Of a stretch of 64,000 nucleotides of DNA, positions 42,064 to 49,577 are shown piece by piece. Position 1 is the first letter of the stretch, and the number at the start of each line of letters is the position of its first letter. A model generated the notes under the pieces. It saw only the letters and a list, made by a program, of their open reading frames with translations, did not search any database and was not told where the DNA came from. This DNA is from DASUPK01 sp963736305. GTDB taxonomy: Bacteria > Actinomycetota > Thermoleophilia > Solirubrobacterales > 70-9. The stretch spans positions 248,001 through 312,000 of the forward strand of contig CAVTOD010000005.1 of NCBI GenBank assembly GCA_963736305.1. The letters are read 5' to 3'. The position numbers and the translations under genes were made by a program.

Positions 42064-42960
42064 ATGCAGTCCGTGCTGGACGCCGTGATCGTGGGCGGCG
42101 GCCCCGCCGGGCTGAGCGCCGCCCTCGTGCTCGGCAGGGCACGCAAGCGGGTGCTGGTCCTCGACACGGGCCGTCCCGCGAACGCCGCCTCGGCCCACGC
42201 GATCGGCGGCCTGCTCTCCCAGGGCGGCGTCACTCCGTCGGAGCTTCGGCGGACCGGGCGCGAGCAGCTCTCCGAGTTCCCCACTGTCGAGATCCGCGAC
42301 GAGGCGGTGCTCGACGCTGACCCCACCGGTGCCGGCCTGGCTGTGAAGGTCGAGGGCCGCGACGTCCGGACGCGCGCGCTCGTCCTCGCGCACGGGCTGC
42401 GCTACGACCCTCCCCCGCTTCCCGGCGTCGAGTCGCTCTGGGGACAATCCGTCTTCCACTGCCCCTTCTGCGACGGCTTGGAGGTGCGCGATCGCCCCCT
42501 GGCCGTGCATGGCAACGGCCCGGCCGCCGCGCGCTCCGCGATGGTCCTCTCCGGCTGGAGCAACGACGTGCTCCTCTGCACCGACGGTCCCGCCGACCTG
42601 AACGGCGACGCGGCGGCGCTCGCTCGCGCCGGCGTGCGGGTACGCGAGGAGCCGATCCGCGAGCTGGTGGGGCATGAGGGCCGGCTGGATCGGATCCAGT
42701 TTGCGGCCGGCCCAGCCGAGACACGCAAGGCGCTGTTCGTCCGGACCAACCGCGAGCAGCCGAACGGGTTGGCCACGGCGCTCGGCTGCGGGCTCGGCGA
42801 GGGCGGCACCATCGAGACCGATGTCGACGGGCGCACCGGAATTCAGGGCATCTACGCGGCCGGCGACTGCGCGACTGACCACTCGCGCTCGGTCGCCAAC
42901 GCGGTCGGCTCCGGCTCCCGGGTGGCCTACGCGGTCTCCCTGGACCTGGTCGCGGCCTAG
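42064..42960 (+). CDS. thioredoxin-reductase-like FAD/NAD(P) oxidoreductase
   Basis: 298 aa from ATG 42064. FAD motif DAVIVGGGPAGLSAALVLGR, redox-active CxxC in FHCPFCDGLEV (about residue 138), and the C-terminal FAD motif GIYAAGDCATDHSR. The NADPH-domain GxGxxA motif is degenerate (LAVHGNGPAAARSA), as in ferredoxin- or other-donor-dependent thioredoxin-reductase-like enzymes. Upstream in-frame starts at 41941 and 41980 would add a poorly conserved extension. It overlaps the convergent hydrolase gene by 4 nt. Confidence 0.87.
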   Translation: MQSVLDAVIVGGGPAGLSAALVLGRARKRVLVLDTGRPANAASAHAIGGLLSQGGVTPSELRRTGREQLSEFPTVEIRDEAVLDADPTGAGLAVKVEGRDVRTRALVLAHGLRYDPPPLPGVESLWGQSVFHCPFCDGLEVRDRPLAVHGNGPAAARSAMVLSGWSNDVLLCTDGPADLNGDAAALARAGVRVREEPIRELVGHEGRLDRIQFAAGPAETRKALFVRTNREQPNGLATALGCGLGEGGTIETDVDGRTGIQGIYAAGDCATDHSRSVANAVGSGSRVAYAVSLDLVAA

Positions 42961-43778
42961 CTCGCCGGGACGCCGGCGGGCTCGAAGCTCTCGCCGGGCT
43001 CGAGCACTCGAGCCGCGTAGGAACGCCCGCTCATCGCCGCCTCGAAGCGGGAGGCGGCATCGTCGATCGGGTCGTACCAGGGATCGATCGCGTAGCCGTC
43101 GTAGTGCATCGGAACGAGGGCCTGCGCGCCGAGCGCCTCACCGGCGACGGCCGCCTGCTCCGGCGTCATCGCCGCGGGAAGGGGGCTGTGCGGCTGCAGG
43201 TGCGGGAAGTTGACGACCGCCCCGTTGATCGGCGCGAAGACGACGTCGAAGGGCCCGTGCCGCTGCGCCATCCGCCACCAGTAGCCGTGGAACACGGTGT
43301 CCCCGAGGTGGAGCACACGCTGGCCATCCGCTTCGACCACCCATGCGATCTGGGGATCGCCGAGACCATCGACGGCGGGCAGCGCCATCAGCGCGAACGG
43401 GCCGGCCTCGATCCGCTCCCAGACCGCGACCGCCCTTCGCCTGAGCCCCGCCTTCTGGAGCTCCGCGTTCGCCTGGGCGAGCGCGAGGTTCTCGAAGTCG
43501 GAGCCGCCGGGCCAGGCGGGCTCGTGGACCATGGCATCGTCGGCCAGAGCCGCGGCCAGCGCCCCGGCGTCGGTGTGGTCGCGGTGCAGGTGGGTGACCA
43601 GCCCGGCGACCGCGCTCTTCTGCGCCTCCGGCTCGACGACTGCCGGCAGTTGCGTGCCGGCGGCCTCATCTCCGAGGGCGGCGAAGGTCGCGCCGGGCTC
43701 GGCGAGCGGATCGACCACGACGCTCGCCCCCTCTGCCTGGATCTCAATTCCAGCCCAGCCCAGCCACCGGATCCTCAT
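42957..43778 (-). CDS. metallo-beta-lactamase-fold hydrolase (UlaG/YtnP-like)
   Basis: 273 aa. N-terminal MRIRWLGWAGIEIQ, metal motif VTHLHRDHTDAGAL (HxHxDH), RVLHLGDTVFHGYWW with the bridging Asp, and ALVPMHYDGYAIDPW with the final His. This resembles the UlaG-like group acting on lactones or phosphodiesters; substrate unknown. ATG after AGAAGGAGGACC. It is divergent from a TetR gene, with a shared palindrome in between, so probably repressed by it. Confidence 0.9.
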   Translation of the reverse strand: MRIRWLGWAGIEIQAEGASVVVDPLAEPGATFAALGDEAAGTQLPAVVEPEAQKSAVAGLVTHLHRDHTDAGALAAALADDAMVHEPAWPGGSDFENLALAQANAELQKAGLRRRAVAVWERIEAGPFALMALPAVDGLGDPQIAWVVEADGQRVLHLGDTVFHGYWWRMAQRHGPFDVVFAPINGAVVNFPHLQPHSPLPAAMTPEQAAVAGEALGAQALVPMHYDGYAIDPWYDPIDDAASRFEAAMSGRSYAARVLEPGESFEPAGVPAS

Positions 43779-43804
43779 CTGGTCCTCCTTCTATTTATCG
43801 GACG

Positions 43805-43819
43805 ACCGTACGGTATATC
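43805..43819. promoter_or_regulatory. palindromic operator and -10 box between hydrolase and TetR genes
   Basis: ACCGTACGGT (43805-43814) is a perfect 10-bp palindrome; TATATC (43814-43819) adjoins it, 8 nt before the TetR ATG. Binding would affect both divergent genes. Confidence 0.6.
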
Positions 43820-43827
43820 ATCCAGAC

Positions 43828-44424
43828 ATGCCCCGCCGCTCGCAAGCAGCCGTCGCCGAGACCCGCGCCGCAGTCACCGAGGCCGCCGTCGACCGCGCGT
43901 CGGTGGACGGGCTCGACGGCCTCACGCTCGGCGCCCTCGCCGGGGAGGTCTCGATGCGGAAGAGCAGCGTCTTCAGCCTGTTCGGCAGCAAGCAGGACCT
44001 GCAGCTGGCGACGCTGGAGGCGGCGATCCAGCAGTTCCGCGACGAGGTCTGGGGGCCGGTGGCCGACGAGCGCCCCGGGCTCACCCGGGTGCTGGCGCTC
44101 TGCGAGAGCTGGCTCGACTACCACCGGCGCGAGGTGCTCCCCGGCGGCTGCTTCCTCACCACGGCGAGCGTCGAGTTCGACGCCCGGCCCGGCCCGCTGC
44201 GAGACGCGGTGGCAAGCACGATTGACCGCTGGCTCGGGACGCTCGCGCGCGAGGTCGCGATCGCCGTGGAGGCGGGCGAGCTCCCCGCCGATACCGAGCC
44301 GGCCGACGTCGCCTTCCAGCTCAATGCGCTGGCGGCGGCCGCAAGCTACGGCTTCCAGCTCTCACGCGACCCCGAGGTCTTCGCTCGCGCCCGCCGCTCG
44401 ATGCGCCGAGCGCTCGGCGCCTAG
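43828..44424 (+). CDS. TetR-family transcriptional regulator
   Basis: 198 aa. HTH: AVTEAAVDRASVDGLDGLTL, GALAGEVSMRKSSVFSLFGS, KQDLQLATLEAAIQQFRDEV. C-terminal domain with WLDYHRREVLPGGCFLTTAS and FQLNALAAAASYGFQLSRDP, as in the TetR group with a PGGCF motif (TetR_C_6-like). Leaderless start. Likely represses the divergent metallo-hydrolase and itself. Confidence 0.92.
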   Translation: MPRRSQAAVAETRAAVTEAAVDRASVDGLDGLTLGALAGEVSMRKSSVFSLFGSKQDLQLATLEAAIQQFRDEVWGPVADERPGLTRVLALCESWLDYHRREVLPGGCFLTTASVEFDARPGPLRDAVASTIDRWLGTLAREVAIAVEAGELPADTEPADVAFQLNALAAAASYGFQLSRDPEVFARARRSMRRALGA

Positions 44425-44472
44425 CGCCGGGGACCGTCGCGAGGGCGACCCACGGTCGGCAGGGCCGGTGTG

Positions 44473-44628
44473 TCAGACCGGCTCGACGGCGTCGTCCCGA
44501 TCGCGGGAAGCGCCAAGCACAGCCGGATCCACCGTCGGAGCGTGCGCGGCGGCCGTGACGAGGACCTGGCCGTTGCGGCGCAGGATCGCCGAGGGCCGCG
44601 GCGCTTCCGGGTGGCTGTGTTCCGCCAT
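44473..44628 (-). CDS. possible small protein (51 aa)
   Basis: A frame MAEHSHPEAPRPSAILRRNG, QVLVTAAAHAPTVDPAVLGA, then a charged tail and TGA. It occupies the gap between the TetR gene and ohr on the minus strand. The leader has no clear ribosome-binding site, and no family is recognised. Support is limited to fit and plausible composition, so it may be a chance frame. Confidence 0.3.
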   Translation of the reverse strand: MAEHSHPEAPRPSAILRRNGQVLVTAAAHAPTVDPAVLGASRDRDDAVEPV

Positions 44629-44703
44629 GGCCCGAGGAAACCAGCCGAACCTCAGTGCAGCCTGTGGCGAACGTAAGCGGTTCCTGGGAATGCGCGGTGG
44701 TGA

Positions 44704-45138
44704 TTAGACGGCCTGGCCGTTCGCGGTCAGCGTCACGTCGATGTTGCCGCGGGTCGCGTTCGAATAGGGACACACCTTGTGGGCGGCCTTGACGACCTCG
44801 ATCGCGGCCGCCTCGTCGTCGATCGAGGGCAGCATCACATCCAGCTCCACCGCGACGTCGAAGCCGCGGGACTCGTTCGGCACCAGGCTCACCTTGGAAT
44901 CGATGACCGCATCGTCGGCCGCAACCTTCTGGCGCCGCGAGACCGTCGATAGTGCGCCCTCGAAGCACGCAGCGAAGCCAACCGCGAAGAGCTGCTCCGG
45001 GTTCGTGCCGCCCCCCTCGCCTCCGAGCTCGGTCGGGATCCGCAGATCGACCTCCAGCGCTCCGTCTGACGTCTTGCCGTGTCCCTTGAGGCGGCCACCG
45101 GTGACGGACGCCTCTGCCGTGTAGAGCACCTTTGCCAT
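44704..45138 (-). CDS. ohr: organic hydroperoxide resistance protein Ohr
   Basis: 144 aa thiol peroxidase. Motifs: NPEQLFAVGFAACFEGALST with the peroxidatic Cys, and AAHKVCPYSNATRGNIDVTL with the resolving Cys and the Ohr-specific CPYSxAxRGN. It reduces organic and fatty-acid hydroperoxides with lipoylated protein as electron donor. A MarR remnant resembling OhrR lies directly upstream (45188-45466), so the normal redox repressor appears lost and ohr may be unregulated. Confidence 0.95.
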   Translation of the reverse strand: MAKVLYTAEASVTGGRLKGHGKTSDGALEVDLRIPTELGGEGGGTNPEQLFAVGFAACFEGALSTVSRRQKVAADDAVIDSKVSLVPNESRGFDVAVELDVMLPSIDDEAAAIEVVKAAHKVCPYSNATRGNIDVTLTANGQAV

Positions 45139-45187
45139 GTCGGCTCCTAATCGAGTTGGAGGTTCAGACAAGCTTGACCTACCTGGC

Positions 45188-45466
45188 TCAGCGCGCCGGA
45201 CGAGGTGCGGGGGTTCGCTGCAGCCGCTCGGCGGTCGCGACGAGCCATCGCTTCGCCGCTGCGATCTCCCTCGCACTGAATTCGTCCTCGACGGCGGCCT
45301 CGAGCGCTCGAATGACGGGCTGCGTCTGTTCGAGCCGGCGCTTCCCCCTGCTCGTCAGATCGACCTGGAGGATGCGGCCGTGGGTCGGGTGAGAGTGGCG
45401 CTCCACCAGTCCATCGCGCTCCAGGATGGCGAGGACTCCATTCATCGCCTGAGGCGTCGTGTTGCA
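45188..45466 (-). pseudogene. ohrR: 5'-truncated MarR/OhrR-type regulator
   Basis: Only the C-terminal ~92 residues of a MarR protein remain: CNTTPQAMNGVLAILERDGL, VERHSHPTHGRILQVDLTSR, KRRLEQTQPVIRALEAAVED, with a normal stop. The first half, including the dimerisation helix and the sensor-Cys region, is missing. Upstream of CNTT the reading frame turns into unrelated sequence (from ~45467). The truncation point faces the truncation point of the SnoaL remnant, about 40 bp away, so one deletion probably removed both 5' ends. Confidence 0.75.
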
Positions 45467-45504
45467 GGCCCGGGTTCCCCTCGACGCCTCGATAGCTCTG
45501 CCCG

Positions 45505-45824
45505 ATGGAGGGGACACTTGAGGTAAGACATGGCTTCCTCCGGCTTGGGAGAGAGACGGTCGGCGTCGAGGCAATGGGGAACCTGTGGCGGGATTTTCTT
45601 GCGACCTGGGATGAGCTCACCAACGTGCCGGACGAATTCCTTGATGCGGGCGAGGGCCGCGTACTGGTGCTGACGCGGTTCGGCGGTCGCAGCAAAGGCG
45701 GCGGAATACCGATCACGGACTCCCGGGAGCGAGCCTGATCACTTTGCGCAAAGGCAAGGTGGTTCGGCTCTTTCTGTACACCGATCAGAAGGAGGCTCTC
45801 GAAGCCGCCGGTCTGGCGGAGTAG
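45505..45824 (+). pseudogene. 5'-truncated and frameshifted SnoaL-like protein
   Basis: Remnant of a SnoaL/NTF2-fold protein. The first frame has ETVGVEAMGNLWRDFLATWD, ELTNVPDEFLDAGEGRVLVL and GGGIPITDSRERA, then a TGA. One missing base near 45735 restores ITLRKGKVVRLFLYTDQKEA and LEAAGLAE before TAG at 45822. About 45 N-terminal residues of the normal fold are absent. A related but intact SnoaL gene lies at 56052-56447, next to the complete tRNA-Arg. Both copies end a few to ~70 bp from a tRNA-Arg 3' sequence. Confidence 0.7.
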
Positions 45825-45830
45825 CCGGAG

Positions 45831-45861
45831 AGCGCGCCCGACAGGATTCGAACCTGTGACC
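45831..45861 (-). repeat. tRNA-Arg 3' fragment 1 (attachment-site remnant)
   Basis: 31 nt identical to the 3' end (acceptor stem, T-arm) of tRNA-Arg(ACG) at 56522-56595 and in the same orientation. Identity stops after GTGACC, before the anticodon arm. It is probably the left boundary of the island. Confidence 0.85.
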
Positions 45862-45916
45862 GGCAAGCTCCCTCCTTGATCTCCCGCTTAGAACCTGCCT
45901 CCATCCTAGGCACACG

Positions 45917-46033
45917 ATGGAAACTCTCGAGATCACCGTGCTGCCGATCGTTCTCATCGGCGCCCTCCTCCTCGGTGCCATCTGGGCCAACGTGCTGGCC
46001 CACTGGCTCAGGAGCTCCAGGCCGCTCCGGTAA
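45917..46033 (+). CDS. possible single-pass membrane microprotein (38 aa)
   Basis: METLEITVLPIVLIGALLLG, AIWANVLAHWLRSSRPLR: one hydrophobic helix with a basic C-terminus (inside-positive). ATG at 45917; a TAGGCA box lies 4 nt upstream, a little closer than the usual leaderless spacing. The TAA precedes the phosphodiester glycosidase gene by ~120 nt. No homologue is recognised. A real membrane microprotein is plausible but unproven. Confidence 0.45.
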   Translation: METLEITVLPIVLIGALLLGAIWANVLAHWLRSSRPLR

Positions 46034-46141
46034 GAGCATCTACGCGAGAATCACGCGAAATATTAGAAACGACTGACACCCTCAGGCACGGGAGCTAAGA
46101 GCCCGACCGTCACCCTTAGCTTTCCTTTGGTCGACCGAGCC

Positions 46142-46147
46142 TACGGT
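46142..46147 (+). promoter_or_regulatory. leaderless -10 box (TACGGT)
   Basis: TACGGT lies 7 nt before the ATG at 46155. Confidence 0.5.
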
Positions 46148-46154
46148 GTCCCGA

Positions 46155-47414
46155 ATGGCCGGTCTACGGCGGTCTGGCGCCGGTCCTACATTGAGTGGCC
46201 CCCCGGATGCGGCCGGCTCACCGCCCGGCTCGGCGGCGCACGCCCCCGTTGCGGCCAGCCGAGAGCGGGGGCGCGAGACTGAGGTCAGACGCCGGCCGCG
46301 ACGCTGGAGAATCTTCGTGATCGCCGTCGTCCTCGTGCTGCTGTCGCCGGCGATCTATTCGTATGCGACCTGGATGCTGCGGCCTTCGAGCATGCCCTTC
46401 TTCGCGCGCAGCGTCGAGTGGGTGAGAGCCGATGTGCCTTTCGGCAACCGGGTGGTAGATCAGATCGAGCACATCTACTACAGCTGGAATGCGCCGACGA
46501 AGGGCGGGCCACAGCTGAAGAGCCTGCCGCAGACCGGGCGGGCCGCGAAGTCGCCCGGACACGTGGCTGCCTGGCCGCCGCCGATCGAGCCGGTCTTCGC
46601 GCACCCGCTTCCCGGCGAGGGGATCTGGAAGCCGACCGGCCCGCCGCTCAATGGTGGCCCACCGGTGCTGGTGACGACGTTCCGCCCGGAGCCGGACTAT
46701 CCGCGCTTCGTCGCCTACGTGGCCTGGTTCGACCACACGCGCACCGCGCTCGCGTTCTATCCGGGCCGCTACGAGCCGCCGAGCGCTGCCGTACGCGGGC
46801 CGGCGATGGTCCCGAACGACCAGCGCTCGCGGCTGCTCGCGACCTTCAACAGCGGCTTCATCTACAGGGACGTCAACAACGGATCGACGGACAACGGCCT
46901 CGTCAACGAGCCGCTCGCGAAAGGCAACGCCACGCTGGTCGGCTATCGCGACGGCCGCATCGCGATCCTCAGGTGGAGCGGCGGCCCGAACGCCGGGCCG
47001 GACGTCGCGTGGACGCGCCAGAGCCTCCCCCCGATCATCTGGAACGGACGCCTCAGCCCCGCCTTGAACGACAGTTCGCAGTGGGGCTACACACTCGGCA
47101 ACGCCGTCCGCGTCTGGCGCACGGGTGTCGGCATCGACCGGCGCGGCAACCTGATCTACGCAGCTGCGGACGGCCAGACCGTGACGACGTTGGCGCGAAT
47201 CCTCCAGCGTGCGGGCGCGGTTCGCGCGATGGAGTTCGACATCAATCCCGAATGGCACACCCTGATCACCTACACCCACCACCACGGCCTCGTCCCGACG
47301 GAGGTCGGGTCGAACCCGATGCAGCCCGCCACCCGGTACCTCGCCCCCGACGACCGCGACTTCTTCGCCGTCTACCGACGCCTGCCCGGTCCCGTCACGG
47401 TCCCCCTCCACTAG
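46155..47414 (+). CDS. membrane-anchored phosphodiester-glycosidase-like protein (NAGPA/DUF2233 type)
   Basis: About 419 aa. A disordered basic N-terminus (~1-50) leads to one anchor helix (WRIFVIAVVLVLLSPAIYSY), so the main domain is extracytoplasmic. The C-terminal half has the NAGPA pattern: LLATFNSGFIYRDVNNGSTD, ATLVGYRDGRIAILRWSGG, GVGIDRRGNLIYAAADGQTV, AVRAMEFDINPEWHTLITYT. Family members remove capping sugars from phosphodiesters or act on exopolysaccharide. It is the main gene of the 1.6-kb segment between tRNA fragments 1 and 2, and may be cell-surface cargo. Confidence 0.75.
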   Translation: MAGLRRSGAGPTLSGPPDAAGSPPGSAAHAPVAASRERGRETEVRRRPRRWRIFVIAVVLVLLSPAIYSYATWMLRPSSMPFFARSVEWVRADVPFGNRVVDQIEHIYYSWNAPTKGGPQLKSLPQTGRAAKSPGHVAAWPPPIEPVFAHPLPGEGIWKPTGPPLNGGPPVLVTTFRPEPDYPRFVAYVAWFDHTRTALAFYPGRYEPPSAAVRGPAMVPNDQRSRLLATFNSGFIYRDVNNGSTDNGLVNEPLAKGNATLVGYRDGRIAILRWSGGPNAGPDVAWTRQSLPPIIWNGRLSPALNDSSQWGYTLGNAVRVWRTGVGIDRRGNLIYAAADGQTVTTLARILQRAGAVRAMEFDINPEWHTLITYTHHHGLVPTEVGSNPMQPATRYLAPDDRDFFAVYRRLPGPVTVPLH

Positions 47415-47453
47415 GGATCCCGCGCGCGAGAACCGGAAGCCTCCGCACCAAAC

Positions 47454-47496
47454 AGCGCGCCCGACAGGATTCGAACCTGTGACCTTCGGTTTCGTA
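47454..47496 (-). repeat. tRNA-Arg 3' fragment 2 (attachment-site remnant)
   Basis: 43 nt matching tRNA-Arg from the 3' end to the anticodon loop (identity ends at CGTA, i.e. anticodon ACG). Such anticodon-to-3'-end duplications are the usual product of tyrosine-recombinase integration. Same orientation as the intact tRNA. Confidence 0.9.
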
Positions 47497-47513
47497 AGGC
47501 TGCCCGCTGCGAC

Positions 47514-48665
47514 CTACCGCTTCGGCTCGATGACGGGTTCCGTCGCAGCTACGGCGGCGGCGGCCAGCGCCAGCGCGATGGCCAAGGTCGCCTGCTCGCT
47601 GCCACCAGCCACGATCTCCTCAGCAGCAGCCAGTGCAGCGTCCACTCGCTCTAGCGCGCCCCCGGCGTTTCCGGGGTCGGGATCGCGACAGACGTAACGG
47701 GCAAGAGCCACCCCTTCCCGGGCTCGCCCAATGTCGGGCGGATTCGCCGTCAGGGCTGCACCGGCGGCCATCAGCAAGTAGCCGTTGACACGCTGCAGGC
47801 GACCGCTCACCGGCCGGACCTGATCAAGACGCGGCTCGCTCGCCGGCGGCAGTGGTCGGCGCTCGAGCACCGCGGCCATGGTGCCGCCGGCGATCATCGC
47901 CCGCCCCTGCGCGTCTACGCCCGCGCGAGCCGCCGCCCGCATCGCCAGGTACAGGTCCGGCAGAGGGTGGCCGTAGGGAGAATCGGAGCCGAACACGATG
48001 CGCTCCGCGGGCACGCGAGCGAAGAGCTCGACGACATCGAAGGCCGAAAACGCGCAGGTGTCATAGAGCACCGACGGGTGCTGGGCGAGCTTGGACGCGA
48101 ACATCCCCTGGCCGGCGATGCCCGCGTGCGCGAGGACAAGAGTCACTTCGGGGAAGCGAAGCGCCAAATTGGCCAGGGGATCCATCGGCGGCATTCCGCG
48201 CCCGGCGTGGACCAGGATCGGAACCCCGGCATCCTGAGCGACCCCAAAGATCCCCTCGGCGGCTGCGTGACCGAAACCAAAGTTCTGTGCGCGAGGATGC
48301 AGCTTGATCCCCTTCGCGCCGAGCGCTAGGCATCGCTCCGCTTCGCCCACGGGATCTTCGGCAGGATCAAGCCGGCAATACGGCGTCAGCCGTCCTTCAC
48401 TCTGGGCTGCCCAGGCCAACACGCGGTCGTTGGGTCTGCGGTAGGCCGGGCTTCGATCGGGATCGTGGAGCGAGAAGACACATGCACGGGTCTGAGCCCC
48501 GACTGTGTCCAGATGCTCGAGCAGCGTGGGAAGGTCCTGCGACCGGCCATCCTCGTCCACGCCCAGGTGCGTGTGCGCGTCCACGACAATGCTCCCGGGC
48601 GGCACCAGGTCGGCCAACTCACGCGCAAACGGTGCGAGCGCCCGGCGAGGGGACTCCCCGCTCAT
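47514..48665 (-). CDS. amidohydrolase-2 family metal hydrolase with a helical C-terminal extension
   Basis: 383 aa. TIM-barrel amidohydrolase_2 motifs: IVVDAHTHLGVDEDG (HxH), GAKGIKLHPRAQNFGF, PILVHAGRGMPPMDP, VTLVLAHAGIAGQGM, ERIVFGSDSPYGHPLPDLYL with the metal Asp. After ~residue 275 an extra ~105-residue Ala-rich helical part follows (VNGYLLMAAGAALTANPPDI to EQATLAIALALAAAAVA), not usual for the family. The ATG overlaps the P-loop kinase stop (ATGA), so both are made together. It begins 18 nt from tRNA fragment 2. Substrate unknown. Confidence 0.8.
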   Translation of the reverse strand: MSGESPRRALAPFARELADLVPPGSIVVDAHTHLGVDEDGRSQDLPTLLEHLDTVGAQTRACVFSLHDPDRSPAYRRPNDRVLAWAAQSEGRLTPYCRLDPAEDPVGEAERCLALGAKGIKLHPRAQNFGFGHAAAEGIFGVAQDAGVPILVHAGRGMPPMDPLANLALRFPEVTLVLAHAGIAGQGMFASKLAQHPSVLYDTCAFSAFDVVELFARVPAERIVFGSDSPYGHPLPDLYLAMRAAARAGVDAQGRAMIAGGTMAAVLERRPLPPASEPRLDQVRPVSGRLQRVNGYLLMAAGAALTANPPDIGRAREGVALARYVCRDPDPGNAGGALERVDAALAAAEEIVAGGSEQATLAIALALAAAAVAATEPVIEPKR

Positions 48666-49306
48666 GAACCAGCCTTTCGGGCGGCGTGCCTCGCTCGACC
48701 CTGCGCCGCGAGCACGATGATGTCCACGCAGACGGCCAGGTCGATGGCGGTGGAGTCGATCAGAAAATGGTAGAGGGCGGGGTCGCGTGCATCTGCGCGG
48801 TAGAAACGCTGCACGTAGGCGTGGCGTGCGCGGTCGGTCTCCGCCATTCGCCGCTCGGCCTCGGGAAGCTCGATGCCCTGAATACGCATCGCCTGCCGCA
48901 GGCGTGCCTCGCGGGGGCCGTCCAACCGCACGTGGAGGGCCCGCGGGTCATTACGCAGCACGACCGCTCCGGCCCGGCCGAGGATGACACCCTGCCCGCG
49001 GTCGCCCAGCTCGAAGATCACCTGCTCGGTCATATCTCGGAACTCCCGTTCGCCGGCGGGCTTGGTGGCAGGCCCCCCAGTACCGAAGGCCTGACCCATC
49101 GGCGCAAGGATCGTAAGCAGACGAACCAGAAGGCCACGCGACGCCTCGTCATGCACGAGCGCGGAATCGACCGGGACGGCGAGGCGCGCAGCGACCTCGG
49201 TGGGGATCAGCCGGTCCACGAAGGGCGCACCGAGACGCTCGGCCAGTGCGGGCCCGACTTCGCTGCCACCGGCGCCGTAGGTCGCCGAGAGGGTGACCAG
49301 GCTCAT
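48662..49306 (-). CDS. cytidylate-kinase-like P-loop protein
   Basis: 214 aa. Starts MSLVTLSATYGAGGSEVGPA: the GAGGSEVG loop is the Cytidylate_kin2 version of Walker A (no classical GKS). Further pattern: GRAGAVVLRNDPRALHVRLD, ARLRQAMRIQGIELPEAERR (Arg-rich lid), ARHAYVQRFYRADARDPALY, FLIDSTAIDLAVCVDIIVLA. True nucleotide kinase activity is uncertain for this subfamily. Overlaps the amidohydrolase gene by ATGA; a 271-nt non-coding gap separates it from mct. Confidence 0.8.
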   Translation of the reverse strand: MSLVTLSATYGAGGSEVGPALAERLGAPFVDRLIPTEVAARLAVPVDSALVHDEASRGLLVRLLTILAPMGQAFGTGGPATKPAGEREFRDMTEQVIFELGDRGQGVILGRAGAVVLRNDPRALHVRLDGPREARLRQAMRIQGIELPEAERRMAETDRARHAYVQRFYRADARDPALYHFLIDSTAIDLAVCVDIIVLAAQGRARHAARKAGS

Positions 49307-49449
49307 GCCCTCATCTTCCGAGTCGAACGCTCCTCTATCCCTTGGCGCAGCGCCATGGCGGGAGTTCGGTGGAGCTCGTCTGGGCTCAGGATTCGGCTCC
49401 AGACCGGGACTGGCGCTCGTCTGGGTTCGGCTGGACTCCGTCCCGTCTG

Positions 49450-49466
49450 TTGCCCTTTGTTGCCCT
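49450..49466 (+). repeat. short direct repeat TTGCCCT x2 (possible integrase arm site)
   Basis: TTGCCCT at 49450-49456 and 49460-49466, period 10, in the 271-nt gap between the kinase gene and mct. A similar doublet (GGTGCCCT x2, period 11) follows tRNA fragment 3 at 55962-55980, and GGATTYGGCTC...CCGGGAC occurs before both. No other gene is seen in the gap. Confidence 0.4.
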
Positions 49467-49577
49467 CATAGAAGCTGGGCTGGCCCCGTCAGCGGAGCTG
49501 GTGCTGCTGCTCCTCATTCGCTCCCGCCTTCCACTTGTGCGGGATGTCCCAGACCGCCCTTCCCAGCGGCTCCCGAC

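Noticed and set aside
44470..44676. Plus-strand 68-codon frame in the gap after the TetR gene
   Set aside because: Arg/Gly-rich with no ribosome-binding site; the minus-strand 51-codon frame is slightly better and is itself only weakly supported.
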